Shown: positions 1 to 9,787, counted from the stretch's first letter. The stretch: DNA of 64,000 nt from Robiginitalea sp. (GCA_024638915.1 JAHEJJ010000010.1:1-64000), one strand, 5' to 3'. Numbers and translations are program-made. The notes: generated by a model not told the origin, from the sequence alone.

Positions 1-226
1 ATCGGCAAAGCTTAGATGGAGCAGCGTACCCGGAGCTAAGGGATATAAAATTTATTGGAGAGACACCACTTCACCGACCTGGGACAATAGTATCTATGTG
101 GAAAACGTTACAGAACATACCTTGGAAGGTATAGTTATTGATAATTATTTCTTCGGTGTGGCAGCTGTTGGTGATGGGGGGCACGAAAGTGTAGTGGTTT
201 TCCCCAACAGCGTCTTCCGGGATTAA
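1..226 (+). CDS. C-terminal end of a secreted M28-type peptidase (5' truncated by the window edge)
   Basis: Frame 2 is open from the first base to the TAA at 224-226, giving about 74 residues. Visible motifs are LRWSSVPGAKGYKIYWRDT, an N-terminal fibronectin-III-like strand pattern, and NYFFGVAAVGDGGHES near the end. This tail is typical of Bacteroidota M28 (zinc aminopeptidase) proteins, where an Ig/FnIII-like domain follows the catalytic domain. The catalytic part lies outside the window, so the family call rests on this tail alone. The metalloprotease gene at 240 starts only 13 nt after its stop, so the two are probably co-transcribed. Confidence 0.65.
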   Translation, partial: SAKLRWSSVPGAKGYKIYWRDTTSPTWDNSIYVENVTEHTLEGIVIDNYFFGVAAVGDGGHESVVVFPNSVFRD

Positions 227-239
227 TACTTAAAAAAGC

Positions 240-1577
240 ATGAAAAAAATATTTTTGCCGGTATTGATTATTTTCTTGTTCAACCAGTGCAATGAAAGAC
301 CCCGGCAATCAGATGAGGATCGTATCGCCGCTCTTTACCTCCCTGACCTCAACGAACTTGATCCCTATTATGAAACGGTAGACAGCACTCTGGCCTATGG
401 AAAACTTGCTCACAGGATTTTAGAGGAAAACAGGGACCTCCAGGCTTCGCAAATGTATATCGAAGCCGCATGGTTCTACCAAAAAGCGGGGATGCAGGAT
501 TCGGCCTTAAAAATGTTACACAAGGCCATTGACCGCGGGATGGCCAATCCGAAGATCCTGCAAAAGTTTCCGGGACTCCTTGCAGATCGGGAAGATCCTG
601 AAATGACCCTACTTTTAAAACGTTTGGACTCCATACAAAATGAACTCCAGGACGTGTCTCACTTCAGTATAGAAATGGATGCTATGAATTCCTTTTGGCC
701 CTATTTCGAAAAAGCCCTGGAGGATACCGTAGAAGCTAAGGGTTTATTTAAAGAGTTTATTTTTAAGGGGCCGAAGGAAGTGCGCGACTTTTATGTCGCC
801 CGCTATCATAATACCGATAATATGTATGGGCAGATGATCAATGGAACTCCTCATTATTATAAATACTTAAGGAAACATCTCAATGTCGATAGCCTAAATG
901 CCCTGAATAATAGGACAACGGCCTGGATGCAAAGGTTTAAATCTTATTATCCTCAGGCGGTATTTCCCAAAGTATTCATAGTACCGGGTATTCTGAATAC
1001 CGGTGGAACCACCACCGAAATGGGCATGTTTGTGGGAGGTGATATGTACGGAAGATCGGATAATATGCCTTCTAAGGGCCTTACCGACTGGCAGAATGGT
1101 GCTATTATGAAGTTCGAAGACCTTCCCGGGTTAACCCTCCACGAATTAATGCATTTTCAGCAAAGCTATGCCGATGAGGCACAAAGAGAAAGCGTTTTGA
1201 TGGGGATTATCGGCGAAGGAGTCTGTGATTTTCTGGTTGAACTGTGCTCCGGTAAAACGCTTGAAAATAATAACCTGAAATATCTCCGTGTGCCCGAAAA
1301 TAGAGAATTCATATTTTCCGAATTACGTGGCGACCTTTTTGCGACCGATAACTCCAAATGGTTGTATAACGGGGGTTCAATCGAGGACAGGCCACATGAC
1401 CTGGGTTATACCATGGGCTATCTCATCACCAAATCCTATTACAATAATCAGGAGGATAAGAAAAAAGCCATTCATAATTTATTGAATACCGATGATGTGG
1501 TGTCTATTCTTAAGGGCAGCGACTATGCCTTTCTTCTTCAACCAGAGCTGAACAAGGAGACTGTTATAAGCCGATGA
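240..1577 (+). CDS. DUF2268/GldB-like predicted zinc metalloprotease, lipoprotein
   Basis: 445 residues. The N-terminus is a lipoprotein signal: hydrophobic residues 4-14, then FNQC with Cys17 as the likely lipidated residue, so the protein should be membrane-anchored on the periplasmic side. HELMH at residues 301-305 is a zinc HExxH site, and Glu326 in GEG 21 residues later is a plausible third ligand. The layout resembles the DUF2268 (predicted Zn-dependent protease) and GldB-like families, which are common in Bacteroidota. Substrate unknown. The stop overlaps the start of the next peptidase gene by 4 nt (ATGA), implying translational coupling. Confidence 0.7.
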   Translation: MKKIFLPVLIIFLFNQCNERPRQSDEDRIAALYLPDLNELDPYYETVDSTLAYGKLAHRILEENRDLQASQMYIEAAWFYQKAGMQDSALKMLHKAIDRGMANPKILQKFPGLLADREDPEMTLLLKRLDSIQNELQDVSHFSIEMDAMNSFWPYFEKALEDTVEAKGLFKEFIFKGPKEVRDFYVARYHNTDNMYGQMINGTPHYYKYLRKHLNVDSLNALNNRTTAWMQRFKSYYPQAVFPKVFIVPGILNTGGTTTEMGMFVGGDMYGRSDNMPSKGLTDWQNGAIMKFEDLPGLTLHELMHFQQSYADEAQRESVLMGIIGEGVCDFLVELCSGKTLENNNLKYLRVPENREFIFSELRGDLFATDNSKWLYNGGSIEDRPHDLGYTMGYLITKSYYNNQEDKKKAIHNLLNTDDVVSILKGSDYAFLLQPELNKETVISR

Positions 1578-3205
1578 AACAAATCGTATTTTTATTTCTG
1601 ATCCTGTCATCACCGGCCTTCGTCCTTTCTCAGTCAGAGGAATTTACAAAGCAGGACAGCTTGCGCGGCAGCATTACCCCCCAGAGAGCCTGGTGGGACC
1701 TTGTCTATTATCACCTTGAAGTAGATGTAGACCCGGAACAGAAATTTATTTCGGGCCGCAATACGATCCATTACCGTGTACTGGATAGTATGCAAGAACT
1801 GCAAATCGATTTGCAACCGCCACTGGCGATAGACCAGATTACACAAGACGGTGAAACCCTCGAGTACGTATCGAATGGAAATGCGCACTTTATATCCCTG
1901 GAAAAACAGCATAGTGTTGGAGACCTGGGGCAGATTATAGTCCATTATTCAGGCAATCCCAGAGAAGCCGCCTTCCCGCCCTGGGATGGAGGATTTAGCT
2001 GGAAAAAAGATAGTCGTGGTAACCCCTTTATCGCTACCTCCTGTCAGGGTATCGGAGCGAGTGTATGGTGGCCTAATAAGGACCATATGTACGATGAACC
2101 CGATAGTATGCGGATCAGTATCGGGACTCCAAAAAAACTAGTAGCTGTTGGGAATGGTCGTCTTGAGCGCGTGGAAGAGAAAGATGATAAAAAGATTTAC
2201 CACTGGGTGGTGCGAAACCCGATCAACAACTATGGCGTTAATGTGAATATCGGAGACTATGTTAACTTCGGGGAACAATATAAGGGGGAAAAAGGCATAC
2301 TCGACCTGGATTATTACGTCCTGAGGGATAACTTGAATAAAGCCAAAGATCAGTTCATGCAGGTACCTATGATGCTGGAGGCTTTCGAGTACTGGTTCGG
2401 TCCCTACCCTTTTTACGAAGATAGTTTTAAACTGGTGGAAGTGCCTTATCTCGGTATGGAGCATCAAAGCTCTGTTACCTATGGCAACCAATATCAAAAC
2501 GGATACCTGGGTAGAGATCTCTCGGGTAGCGGCTGGGGCATGGAATTCGATTTTATCATCGTTCATGAAGCAGGCCACGAATGGTTTGCTAACAATATTA
2601 CCTACAGAGATGCCGCAGATATGTGGGTCCATGAAGGTTTTACTGCCTATTCCGAAAATCTATATCTTGACTATCATTATGGGAATAAGGCGGCGGCCGA
2701 TTATGTCATAGGGACCAGGGCTAATATCAAAAACGACCGGCCTGTTATCGGATATTATGGAGTAAACAAGCCCGGGTCATCGGATATGTACTATAAGGGT
2801 TCGAACTTACTTCACACGCTCAGAGTGCTTATTGAAGACGATGCCTTATGGAGAGACATTCTCAGAGGCCTGAATACAGAGTTTTATCATCAGACGGTAA
2901 GCACAAAACAAGTAGAGGACTATATCAGCATGCGCAGCGCCAAGGATCTGACAGCTTTTTTTAATCAGTATTTAAGAACGGCAGATATTCCTGTCTTGGA
3001 ATACAAAACCAAGGCTGATATCTTATATTTCAGATATACTGACGTTGTTGAGGACTTCGATATGCCGGTGCGGATTCTGATCAACAACCAGCCTGAATGG
3101 ATCTTTCCCAAGGCCGAATGGACCGAGATAAAAGTGAAAGTCAAAAATCCTGATCTCTCTTTAGACAGGAATTTCTTTGTTGATTTCCGCAGGATACAGG
3201 ACTGA
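1574..3205 (+). CDS. M1 family metallopeptidase, secreted
   Basis: 543 residues with a Sec signal peptide (hydrophobic residues 4-18, probable cleavage near FVLSQ). The M1 (gluzincin) signature is complete: HEAGH at 331-335 and the third zinc ligand Glu354 in WVHEGF, 18 residues after the second His. GMEHQ at the expected upstream position matches the GxMEN exopeptidase loop of M1 aminopeptidases. The beta-sandwich N-domain and catalytic domain are present. It lacks the long C-terminal helical domain of PepN, as do many Bacteroidota M1 enzymes. Likely role: periplasmic or surface aminopeptidase. It overlaps the DUF2268 gene by 4 nt. Confidence 0.88.
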   Translation: MKQIVFLFLILSSPAFVLSQSEEFTKQDSLRGSITPQRAWWDLVYYHLEVDVDPEQKFISGRNTIHYRVLDSMQELQIDLQPPLAIDQITQDGETLEYVSNGNAHFISLEKQHSVGDLGQIIVHYSGNPREAAFPPWDGGFSWKKDSRGNPFIATSCQGIGASVWWPNKDHMYDEPDSMRISIGTPKKLVAVGNGRLERVEEKDDKKIYHWVVRNPINNYGVNVNIGDYVNFGEQYKGEKGILDLDYYVLRDNLNKAKDQFMQVPMMLEAFEYWFGPYPFYEDSFKLVEVPYLGMEHQSSVTYGNQYQNGYLGRDLSGSGWGMEFDFIIVHEAGHEWFANNITYRDAADMWVHEGFTAYSENLYLDYHYGNKAAADYVIGTRANIKNDRPVIGYYGVNKPGSSDMYYKGSNLLHTLRVLIEDDALWRDILRGLNTEFYHQTVSTKQVEDYISMRSAKDLTAFFNQYLRTADIPVLEYKTKADILYFRYTDVVEDFDMPVRILINNQPEWIFPKAEWTEIKVKVKNPDLSLDRNFFVDFRRIQD

Positions 3206-3219
3206 TGAAAGACTCGATC

Positions 3220-6200
3220 TCAGATACCGCTAAAGCTGATATCTAATAAGGCAATCGGGCTCTCTCCACGATTTTTCCCACTGTCGAATTTATACACGAA
3301 ATATACTTGCTGGTCCTTGATATTCAGGGGTTTATCCATTTTAAATTGTACAATCCCCCGCTCCTGACCCATAGCGGGTTTAGGCATCATGCCCGAACCG
3401 ATCATCGGTCCGTCAGGAGCGTCGAGCCTCATCTCAAAGTCCAGGCCCGATAATGGTGCTTCCTGCCAGCCGACCATCATTTGTGCTCCTCCTATTCCCG
3501 TAAGATCTACCTTATCCAGCGCAAACCAACTATCAGCCGCGGGCAGAAGGAACATATCCGTATTGTTGAAGTTAAATGGTATCACACCCTCATGGCGTAA
3601 CTGGTCCGAGAATTGTACAGTACTGCTTTTAAATCGAAAAGCCGAATAGCCTGTCAATGGTTTGGCAGAACCCGATCCTTGGTCTGTATAGCTGGCCGAG
3701 ATTTGCAATACTGCCATCGGATTCTTGGCCTGAGCAACAATTGAACCTTTTGGAGGCAGTGATTTCTTTTTTAGTTCATCGCCCTTGGATAGTGATAAGA
3801 TATAAGTAGCGAGCATACTGGTCTCGGATTGGGTAAGATTAGGGTGAGACGCCATGGCCACTTCGCCCCATACACCTGAACCACCGGAGACTATTTTTTC
3901 CTGAAGATATGCTGCGGCATTTTCGTCTTCTTTATATTTTTCTGAAATTTCAAGGTAGGAAGGTCCAATAGAAACCTGCTGCTCTTTATGACAGGCCTTA
4001 CAATCCATCGAAAGACTCAGCGCCTTGCCATTCTCCACAGCAGAGAATATTTTATGACCTGAAGATAATTGTGATTCATCCATACCGGTAATATAATCGA
4101 CTTTGACAAAAATATCTCTGGGATCGATTGCTTCCTCTGCGTCGGGATCCACCACCGTTACTTCGTATTCGATGGACTGTCCGTTCAAATAAAATGAAGA
4201 GTTCCCTCCTTTAAGTGCTATGTACACCTCTGGCCTTGAATTTCCCGCTACAATATTGATCACTTCACTTTGTGCTGAAGCACCTTGGCTATCCTTTACC
4301 TGCACCGAAACACTGTATTCACCAGCCCGATCAAATTCATGAGCTAATACCGGTTCCTCTGTCTGAACTGTATTACCGTTGCCCAGATCCCATAAAAAGG
4401 TGAGCAGATCTTCCTCACGATCGAGAGCCCGGACTTCAAGTTTAATGTTCAAGGGCAATTTTCCTGAATCCCGATCCACGATAAATCGATCGATGACCGG
4501 CGGCCTGTTGCCGCCTTTATAGGAAATGTAACTCAATCCTGAATCCGGATTTGCGGTGAACCACCCGCTACCGTACTCTAGTAAGTACAACCTTCCGTCG
4601 GGACCTAGTTCCATGTCTATAAGGCTATTGACCTCAACTCCGCTGGCGAAGGGTTCCATTTTATTAAATGTGCCGTCTTCAAAAAAGCTGATGGCTTTCA
4701 TCCATCCCCTCATCCAATCATAGAAAAATAATTTTCCATCGAAATAGGAAGGCAGACTTTCTGATCCGCTAAAAAGATCGGAATAATATACCGGTCCGGC
4801 CATCGCATTTCTGCCGCCTGATCCGAGTTGAGGAAAATCAGGAGACGGGGCATAAGGATAATAAACCATAGCCGGTACAGCCTCAGGGAGTTCAGTTATT
4901 CCGGTATTGTTTCGTGAATCGTTTACCGGTTTTAAAGGGTCATAGGCCACACCACTTTCTCCGTTTTGATAATTATAAGCTACATAGGGGCCGTTATTGC
5001 CTATAAATAGAGGCCAACCGAAATTACCGGCTTTCGTGGCCTGGTTTAACTCGTCATAACCCCTTGGTCCTCTGGTTTGCAAACTGTCTTGCTGCGCATC
5101 CGGACCTACGTCTCCCCAGTAAAGATTTGAGTTTTTCTGGTCTACGGAAATACGATAAGGATTCCGGTGGCCCATGGTATAGATCTCAGGCCTGGTCCTT
5201 GCAGTTCCTTCAGGAAACAAATTTCCTTCTGGTATTTCATAGCTGCCATCGGGCTTGACCCTGATACGCAAAACCTTACCCCTGAGATCGTTGGTATTTC
5301 CCGAAGACCTTCGTGCATCATATTGTGCCTTCCCGGGCAGGTCATTTAAAGGGCCAAAGCCGTGATGGACATATTTTGCTCCTGGATCATCGAAGGGTGT
5401 GGTATTATCACCCGTTGAAAGGTATAAGAATTTATCCGGACCGAAGGCGATGGAACCTCCTGTATGACAACAGACTTCCCTATCGGTATCGACCTCCAGA
5501 ATAATCTGTTCCGAGGACAGATCGAATTCTTCGTTACTAAACTTAAACCTCGACAGGCGATTTACCCATTTATCACCGGAAGGAGAATAGTAGAGATATA
5601 TCCAATTATTTTCATCAAAATCCGGATCTTTTTGCAAGCCCATCAGTCCATTTTCTACATTCACATCCGGGGTGTTCAACGCGGTATGATAGACATCGAG
5701 CTTGGCCAGTTCTTTAAGAGTACCCGATTCGCTGTCGTAATGCATAACCTCCCCCCTTCGTTGTGCAATGAGCACATCATTATTGGGCAGGATGGTCATT
5801 TCCGTAGGTTCGTAAAACTGCCCGACTGTCAAAGAATTCTTGCTGAAGCGGTCTTGCTCCGGGGGAATTTGGGTAACCACCTTATCGTATTGCAGCTCAT
5901 AATTCCCTCCTATAGCATATTGTATACCTCCCAGGATGTGATCCAGGAATTTCTGTTCTGAAAATGATTTATCGGTATGCCCTAAGGCGGTATAAAAAGA
6001 TCGGCCACCGTCATATTCGTGATACCAGGCCATAGGGTGGAAAGCGCCATTAGTGCCCCCTTCATAAGTTTTTTCGTCGACCTCGATCAGCACCTGGATA
6101 GGTTCATAGATCTTTTTGAAGTTATAGAGTTCGTCCGTATGTACCCATAGGTCATCGCCGAAATGAGAAGTAGCAATAAATTTACGATTCTTTATATGAT

Positions 6201-6648
6201 AATCGGCCTGGGCCACCCCTGATGGATGACTTTCAAAGTAAGCGCCGACGAGTCTTCCGTACCAATTCCAATCGTATTCGGTATCTGAGGCGGCATGAAT
6301 ACCTGCAAATCCTCCACCAGCTTGAATATATCTTTCAAAGGCCGCTTCCTCTTCATGGTTCAGAACATTTCCTGTAGTACTTAAAAAAATTACCGCAGCA
6401 TAATCTTTCAGAATCTCTTCACGAAACATATTGCTATTCTTGGTGGTATCAACCTGGAAATTATATGCGTCGCCTAATGCCTGAATCGCTGCGATACCTG
6501 AAGGAATGGAATTATGATTAAAACCCATGGTTTTTGAAAAGACAAGGACTTTAGGCGTACCCTCCCGCTTTTTCTTACAACTGAGTAAAGGCAGCATCAT
6601 GACCAAGATTAAAAGAAATAATATTCTGGATAGTCGTAATAAACACAT
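3220..6648 (-). CDS. Multidomain lipoprotein: ThuA + sugar (sorbosone-type) dehydrogenase + PKD + cytochrome c + C-terminal carbohydrate-binding-like domain
   Basis: 1142 residues. The signal ends in LLSCKKK (lipobox). Domain order by motif: ThuA-like domain at about 32-240 (GGFAGIHAASDTEYDWNWYG); six-bladed glucose/sorbosone dehydrogenase propeller at about 265-700 (GPDKFLYLSTGDN, GHRNPYRISVD, LYLLEYGSGW); PKD domain at about 735-815; cytochrome c at about 865-985 with haem site Cys883-Lys-Ala-Cys886-His887 and a Met in the following helix; then a beta-sandwich resembling CBM6-type domains. This architecture is known from Bacteroidota and Planctomycetes and suggests periplasmic oxidation of a sugar, with electrons leaving through the fused haem. 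Substrate unknown. A shorter start at the internal Met17 (6600) is possible. Convergent with the M1 peptidase gene. Confidence 0.85.
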   Translation of the reverse strand: MCLLRLSRILFLLILVMMLPLLSCKKKREGTPKVLVFSKTMGFNHNSIPSGIAAIQALGDAYNFQVDTTKNSNMFREEILKDYAAVIFLSTTGNVLNHEEEAAFERYIQAGGGFAGIHAASDTEYDWNWYGRLVGAYFESHPSGVAQADYHIKNRKFIATSHFGDDLWVHTDELYNFKKIYEPIQVLIEVDEKTYEGGTNGAFHPMAWYHEYDGGRSFYTALGHTDKSFSEQKFLDHILGGIQYAIGGNYELQYDKVVTQIPPEQDRFSKNSLTVGQFYEPTEMTILPNNDVLIAQRRGEVMHYDSESGTLKELAKLDVYHTALNTPDVNVENGLMGLQKDPDFDENNWIYLYYSPSGDKWVNRLSRFKFSNEEFDLSSEQIILEVDTDREVCCHTGGSIAFGPDKFLYLSTGDNTTPFDDPGAKYVHHGFGPLNDLPGKAQYDARRSSGNTNDLRGKVLRIRVKPDGSYEIPEGNLFPEGTARTRPEIYTMGHRNPYRISVDQKNSNLYWGDVGPDAQQDSLQTRGPRGYDELNQATKAGNFGWPLFIGNNGPYVAYNYQNGESGVAYDPLKPVNDSRNNTGITELPEAVPAMVYYPYAPSPDFPQLGSGGRNAMAGPVYYSDLFSGSESLPSYFDGKLFFYDWMRGWMKAISFFEDGTFNKMEPFASGVEVNSLIDMELGPDGRLYLLEYGSGWFTANPDSGLSYISYKGGNRPPVIDRFIVDRDSGKLPLNIKLEVRALDREEDLLTFLWDLGNGNTVQTEEPVLAHEFDRAGEYSVSVQVKDSQGASAQSEVINIVAGNSRPEVYIALKGGNSSFYLNGQSIEYEVTVVDPDAEEAIDPRDIFVKVDYITGMDESQLSSGHKIFSAVENGKALSLSMDCKACHKEQQVSIGPSYLEISEKYKEDENAAAYLQEKIVSGGSGVWGEVAMASHPNLTQSETSMLATYILSLSKGDELKKKSLPPKGSIVAQAKNPMAVLQISASYTDQGSGSAKPLTGYSAFRFKSSTVQFSDQLRHEGVIPFNFNNTDMFLLPAADSWFALDKVDLTGIGGAQMMVGWQEAPLSGLDFEMRLDAPDGPMIGSGMMPKPAMGQERGIVQFKMDKPLNIKDQQVYFVYKFDSGKNRGESPIALLDISFSGI

Positions 6649-6811
6649 AACCTTCTTTTTTAAATAATTCCTTAAACCCCAACTTACAAAGCCTATTTTT
6701 TTGGGCCTTCGGAATATGACTGTTGAACCGATTAATGATGTATCTTTAAGGAAGACCTAAATATAACCAAAGCCATCGAGAAAATCTAAGTAATAAGAGC
6801 TGCTGAAGGAA

Positions 6812-7393
6812 ATGACGGCCACCAAAGACAACATCAGCGAATTATACTTTGAGACCCCGGATTTATGGAGGTCCTGGCTCGAAGAAAATCATGATCGGAC
6901 TCCCGGTGTGTATTTGATTTTTTATAAAGTAGAACATGAGAAAGTGAGTATGCGGTGGGAAGAAGCCGTCAGACAAGCGCTCTGTTTTGGTTGGATCGAT
7001 AGTACCGTAAAGAGTTTGGGGGACGGTAAACGCCGGCAATATTTCTGTCCCAGGAAGCCGAAAAGCAGCTGGAGCAAACTCAATAAGACATATATCAAAG
7101 AATTGAATGCGCTGGGCCTGATGCACAGCAGCGGCATGAAGAAAATTAAGGAGGCGAAAAAAGACAAATCGTGGTATGCGTTGGATGATGTTGAAGACGG
7201 TGTGATCCCCGAGGATCTTCAAAAGGCCTTTGACTCCAATCCCCGGGCTTTTGAGAATTATAAAAGCTTTACCCGTACTTATCAAAAGTCTTATCTCTAT
7301 TGGCTTAATCAGGCCAAAAGACAGGAGACCAGAGCCAGAAGAATCGAAGAAATTGTCCGACTTAGCAAGGCCGGAATAAAATCGAGAACATAA
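6812..7393 (+). CDS. YdeI/OmdA family protein
   Basis: 193 residues, no signal peptide, so cytoplasmic. LYFETPDLWRSWLEENHD, WEEAVRQALCFGWIDS and the basic block FCPRKPKSSWSKLNK form the DUF1801/YdeI-type N-domain. The C-terminus (PRAFENYKSFTRTYQKSYLYWLNQAKRQ) is the OmdA domain (Pfam PF13376). Family members are described as bacteriocin-protection or OmpD-associated proteins, but their biochemistry is unresolved. The amidohydrolase gene follows after 11 nt, so the two may share a transcript. A second member of this superfamily, broken by a frameshift, is at 17252-17714. Confidence 0.8.
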   Translation: MTATKDNISELYFETPDLWRSWLEENHDRTPGVYLIFYKVEHEKVSMRWEEAVRQALCFGWIDSTVKSLGDGKRRQYFCPRKPKSSWSKLNKTYIKELNALGLMHSSGMKKIKEAKKDKSWYALDDVEDGVIPEDLQKAFDSNPRAFENYKSFTRTYQKSYLYWLNQAKRQETRARRIEEIVRLSKAGIKSRT

Positions 7394-7404
7394 ATGATAT
7401 ACGT

Positions 7405-8778
7405 ATGAAGAACTTCATTTTTATATGCCTCAGCATCCTTATCCTTTCATGTACACAGTCTCAGGAAAAAATAAGTCCGACTGCCTTGCTGATTTCCAAT
7501 ATAAACGTGGTTGATGTTAGAGACGGCTCCATCTTGGAGGCTCGGAATATCATCATTGATTCCGGCAGGTTTATAAGTATTTCAGGCCAACTGAAAAATC
7601 CTAAAATATACAAGAATCAAATAGATGGTGCCGGGCAATTTATCCTTCCCGGTCTATCAGAAATGCATGCACATATTCCTTCCCCTCCAACTTCTCCCAC
7701 CAGGGTGGAAGAAACGCTGTTCCTCTACCTCTCTAACGGAATTACCACTATTAGGGGCATGCTGGGACATCCCTCTCACCTGGAACTCCGTGAAAGGGCA
7801 TTATCTGGTGATCTTTTAAGTCCAAGGATCTTTACTTCCAGTCCCTCTTTAAATGGAAATAGTGTTCAAACTCCCGAAGAAGCCCGACAGAAAGTAGCTG
7901 CCTATGCGAGTGCCGGCTATGACTTTCTAAAGATACATCCAGGTATTCGCCTCGAGGTTTTTGAGGCGTTGGTAGAAACTGCCGATCAGGAGGAAATACC
8001 TTTCGCAGGCCATGTACCTGTGGATGTTGGTATCATCAGAGCCCTTGAAAGCGGTTATGCAACAATAGACCATATAGATGGTTTTTTGGAAGGATTGGTT
8101 CCACCAGAACAAATTTCAAACCCAAATGATAACGGTTTTTTTGGATATAATTTTACCCAACTGGTTGATACCACAAGGATTCCGGGACTTGTAGAGTTAT
8201 CAAAGAAAAAAGAGGTCTGGGTTGTCCCTACTCAAAGTCTCTTCGAACGTTGGTTTGCCCCAACCACAGCAGATGACATGCTGGCACAGTCAGAGATGAA
8301 ATATATGCCTAAGGCCACGCTTCAGAATTGGCGGGAAAGGAAAATCCAGGCTACGGGAGACCAAAGTGGCTTTGATAGTGAAATATGGGAAGAGTTTATC
8401 AATATAAGAAAAAAGCTGCTCACCTCAATCCAGGACAATGGATATGGATTGTTGTTGGGATCCGATGCGCCGCAAATTTTTAATGTGCCAGGTTTTTCCA
8501 TTCATCGGGAAATTGAAGGCATGGTCCGGGCCGGACTTAGCCCATTGGAAATCCTTCAGTCCGGAACTATTAATGTGGCGCGTTACCTCAATATGGAAGA
8601 TCGGTTCGGGGAGATCAAAGAAGGTCTTGAAGCAGATGCCATACTTATAAAAGGGAATCCCATTCAAGACTTAGGGGCTTTAAAGGATATTCAAGGGGTT
8701 CTGGTACGCGGTCAGTGGATATCAGCTGAGGAAATAGATATTAGGTTAAAGGAAATAGAAAACAATGCCAGTAAATAA
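7405..8778 (+). CDS. Amidohydrolase family protein (imidazolonepropionase-like), lipoprotein
   Basis: 457 residues with a lipoprotein signal ending LILSC (Cys16). Metal-binding elements of the amidohydrolase superfamily occur in order: MHAHIP after strand 1, a Lys in FLKIHPGI that could be carboxylated, GHVPVDVG and TIDHIDGF for the later His ligands, and LLGSDAP for the catalytic Asp. The ends form the usual composite beta-sandwich (NVVDVRDGSI; ADAILIKGNPIQDL). It resembles secreted imidazolonepropionase-like or prolidase-like enzymes of Bacteroidota. Substrate unknown. The next gene starts 9 nt downstream. Confidence 0.82.
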   Translation: MKNFIFICLSILILSCTQSQEKISPTALLISNINVVDVRDGSILEARNIIIDSGRFISISGQLKNPKIYKNQIDGAGQFILPGLSEMHAHIPSPPTSPTRVEETLFLYLSNGITTIRGMLGHPSHLELRERALSGDLLSPRIFTSSPSLNGNSVQTPEEARQKVAAYASAGYDFLKIHPGIRLEVFEALVETADQEEIPFAGHVPVDVGIIRALESGYATIDHIDGFLEGLVPPEQISNPNDNGFFGYNFTQLVDTTRIPGLVELSKKKEVWVVPTQSLFERWFAPTTADDMLAQSEMKYMPKATLQNWRERKIQATGDQSGFDSEIWEEFINIRKKLLTSIQDNGYGLLLGSDAPQIFNVPGFSIHREIEGMVRAGLSPLEILQSGTINVARYLNMEDRFGEIKEGLEADAILIKGNPIQDLGALKDIQGVLVRGQWISAEEIDIRLKEIENNASK

Positions 8779-8787
8779 AAATCAATT

Positions 8788-9759
8788 GTGAGACGAAGGC
8801 GCTTTGTTAAAAACTCAACCTTTCTCACTGCGGCCAGCCTGATCCCATATTCAGCGGTCCTCTCCAGCAATATCATCGATCCAGACCCAATAGTACTTAG
8901 CGACATTGGAATCCAGCTGTTTTCGGTCCCTCTGCTTATGGAAGAAGATGTGAGCAATGGTGTGGGATTATTAGCTGAAATGGGTTTTAAAAAATTAGAG
9001 TTATTCGGGCCCTACCCATTCAGTGCCGCTTCGGCCAAAGAACGTTGGAATTCACTTATTCCCAGGCTGGGTTTTTCAGGCAGTGGTTTTTTTGGTAAGA
9101 CGCCACTGGAGTTCAGTAGTATCGTCAGGGATCATGGTATGCACATTCCTTCAATGCATACCGATCTTAACACTTTAGAAAATCATCTGGAATCTCTGGC
9201 TGAAAACAGTGAACCGTTTGGGTTTGAATATATTGTTCTTCCTGCGCTTCCACAGGAATACCGGGAGAGCATGGAACACTATAAACGAACAGCCGAACTT
9301 TTTAACGCGATTGGTAAGAGGGCGCAGCAATTGGGATTAAAATTTACCTATCACAACCACGGTTACGGACTTGGCATAACCGGAGGCACAACACCCCTGC
9401 GCTACCTTATCGAAAATACGGACCCGGAGTGGGTTTATTTCGAAATGGACATTTTCTGGACCACGGCAGGTGGAGCTGACCCCCTGGAATACCTTCAGGA
9501 CTATCCCGGTCGTTACCATCTTATGCATATAAAAGATATGAGTGTAAAACGCAGGTTTTCTGGCGATGGTGGAGACCCAGCTCAATGGATGGAACTTTTC
9601 CCATTGATGTGTTCGGCTGGCGATGGTGTTCTCCAACTCCGGGAGATTATCCCTGCCGCAAAAAAATGTGGAGTGCAACATTTTATTGTTGAGCAAGATA
9701 TGGTAGCCCAACCCGGAACCGCTTTACAAAGAAGTATTAATTACCTCTCTGAGTTATAG
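8788..9759 (+). CDS. Sugar phosphate isomerase/epimerase-like TIM-barrel protein, exported (GTG start)
   Basis: 323 residues beginning at a GTG that yields a Tat-like signal (RRRRFVKNSTFLTAASL). Barrel signatures of the xylose isomerase-like AP-endonuclease-2 family include GIQLFSVPLLM, FKKLELFGPYPF, FTYHNHGYG, YFEMDIFW, YHLMHIKDM and the terminal FIVEQD, which carry the His/Glu/Asp metal ligands. These secreted Bacteroidota proteins are linked to sugar or inositol catabolism. Position 9 nt after the amidohydrolase suggests one operon (6812-9759). It faces the molybdenum hydroxylase operon. A similar Tat-exported barrel is at 31195-32136. Confidence 0.82.
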   Translation: MRRRRFVKNSTFLTAASLIPYSAVLSSNIIDPDPIVLSDIGIQLFSVPLLMEEDVSNGVGLLAEMGFKKLELFGPYPFSAASAKERWNSLIPRLGFSGSGFFGKTPLEFSSIVRDHGMHIPSMHTDLNTLENHLESLAENSEPFGFEYIVLPALPQEYRESMEHYKRTAELFNAIGKRAQQLGLKFTYHNHGYGLGITGGTTPLRYLIENTDPEWVYFEMDIFWTTAGGADPLEYLQDYPGRYHLMHIKDMSVKRRFSGDGGDPAQWMELFPLMCSAGDGVLQLREIIPAAKKCGVQHFIVEQDMVAQPGTALQRSINYLSEL

Positions 9760-9787
9760 AGCTCCATGATAACTAAAACAGCGGATA

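Noticed and set aside
2138-2632. 164-codon open frame on the minus strand
   Set aside because: It is antisense to the catalytic region of the M1 peptidase, whose HExxH-E motif is unambiguous.
5464-5961. 165-codon open frame on the plus strand
   Set aside because: It lies entirely antisense to the sugar dehydrogenase propeller of the large lipoprotein and has no family-like motif.
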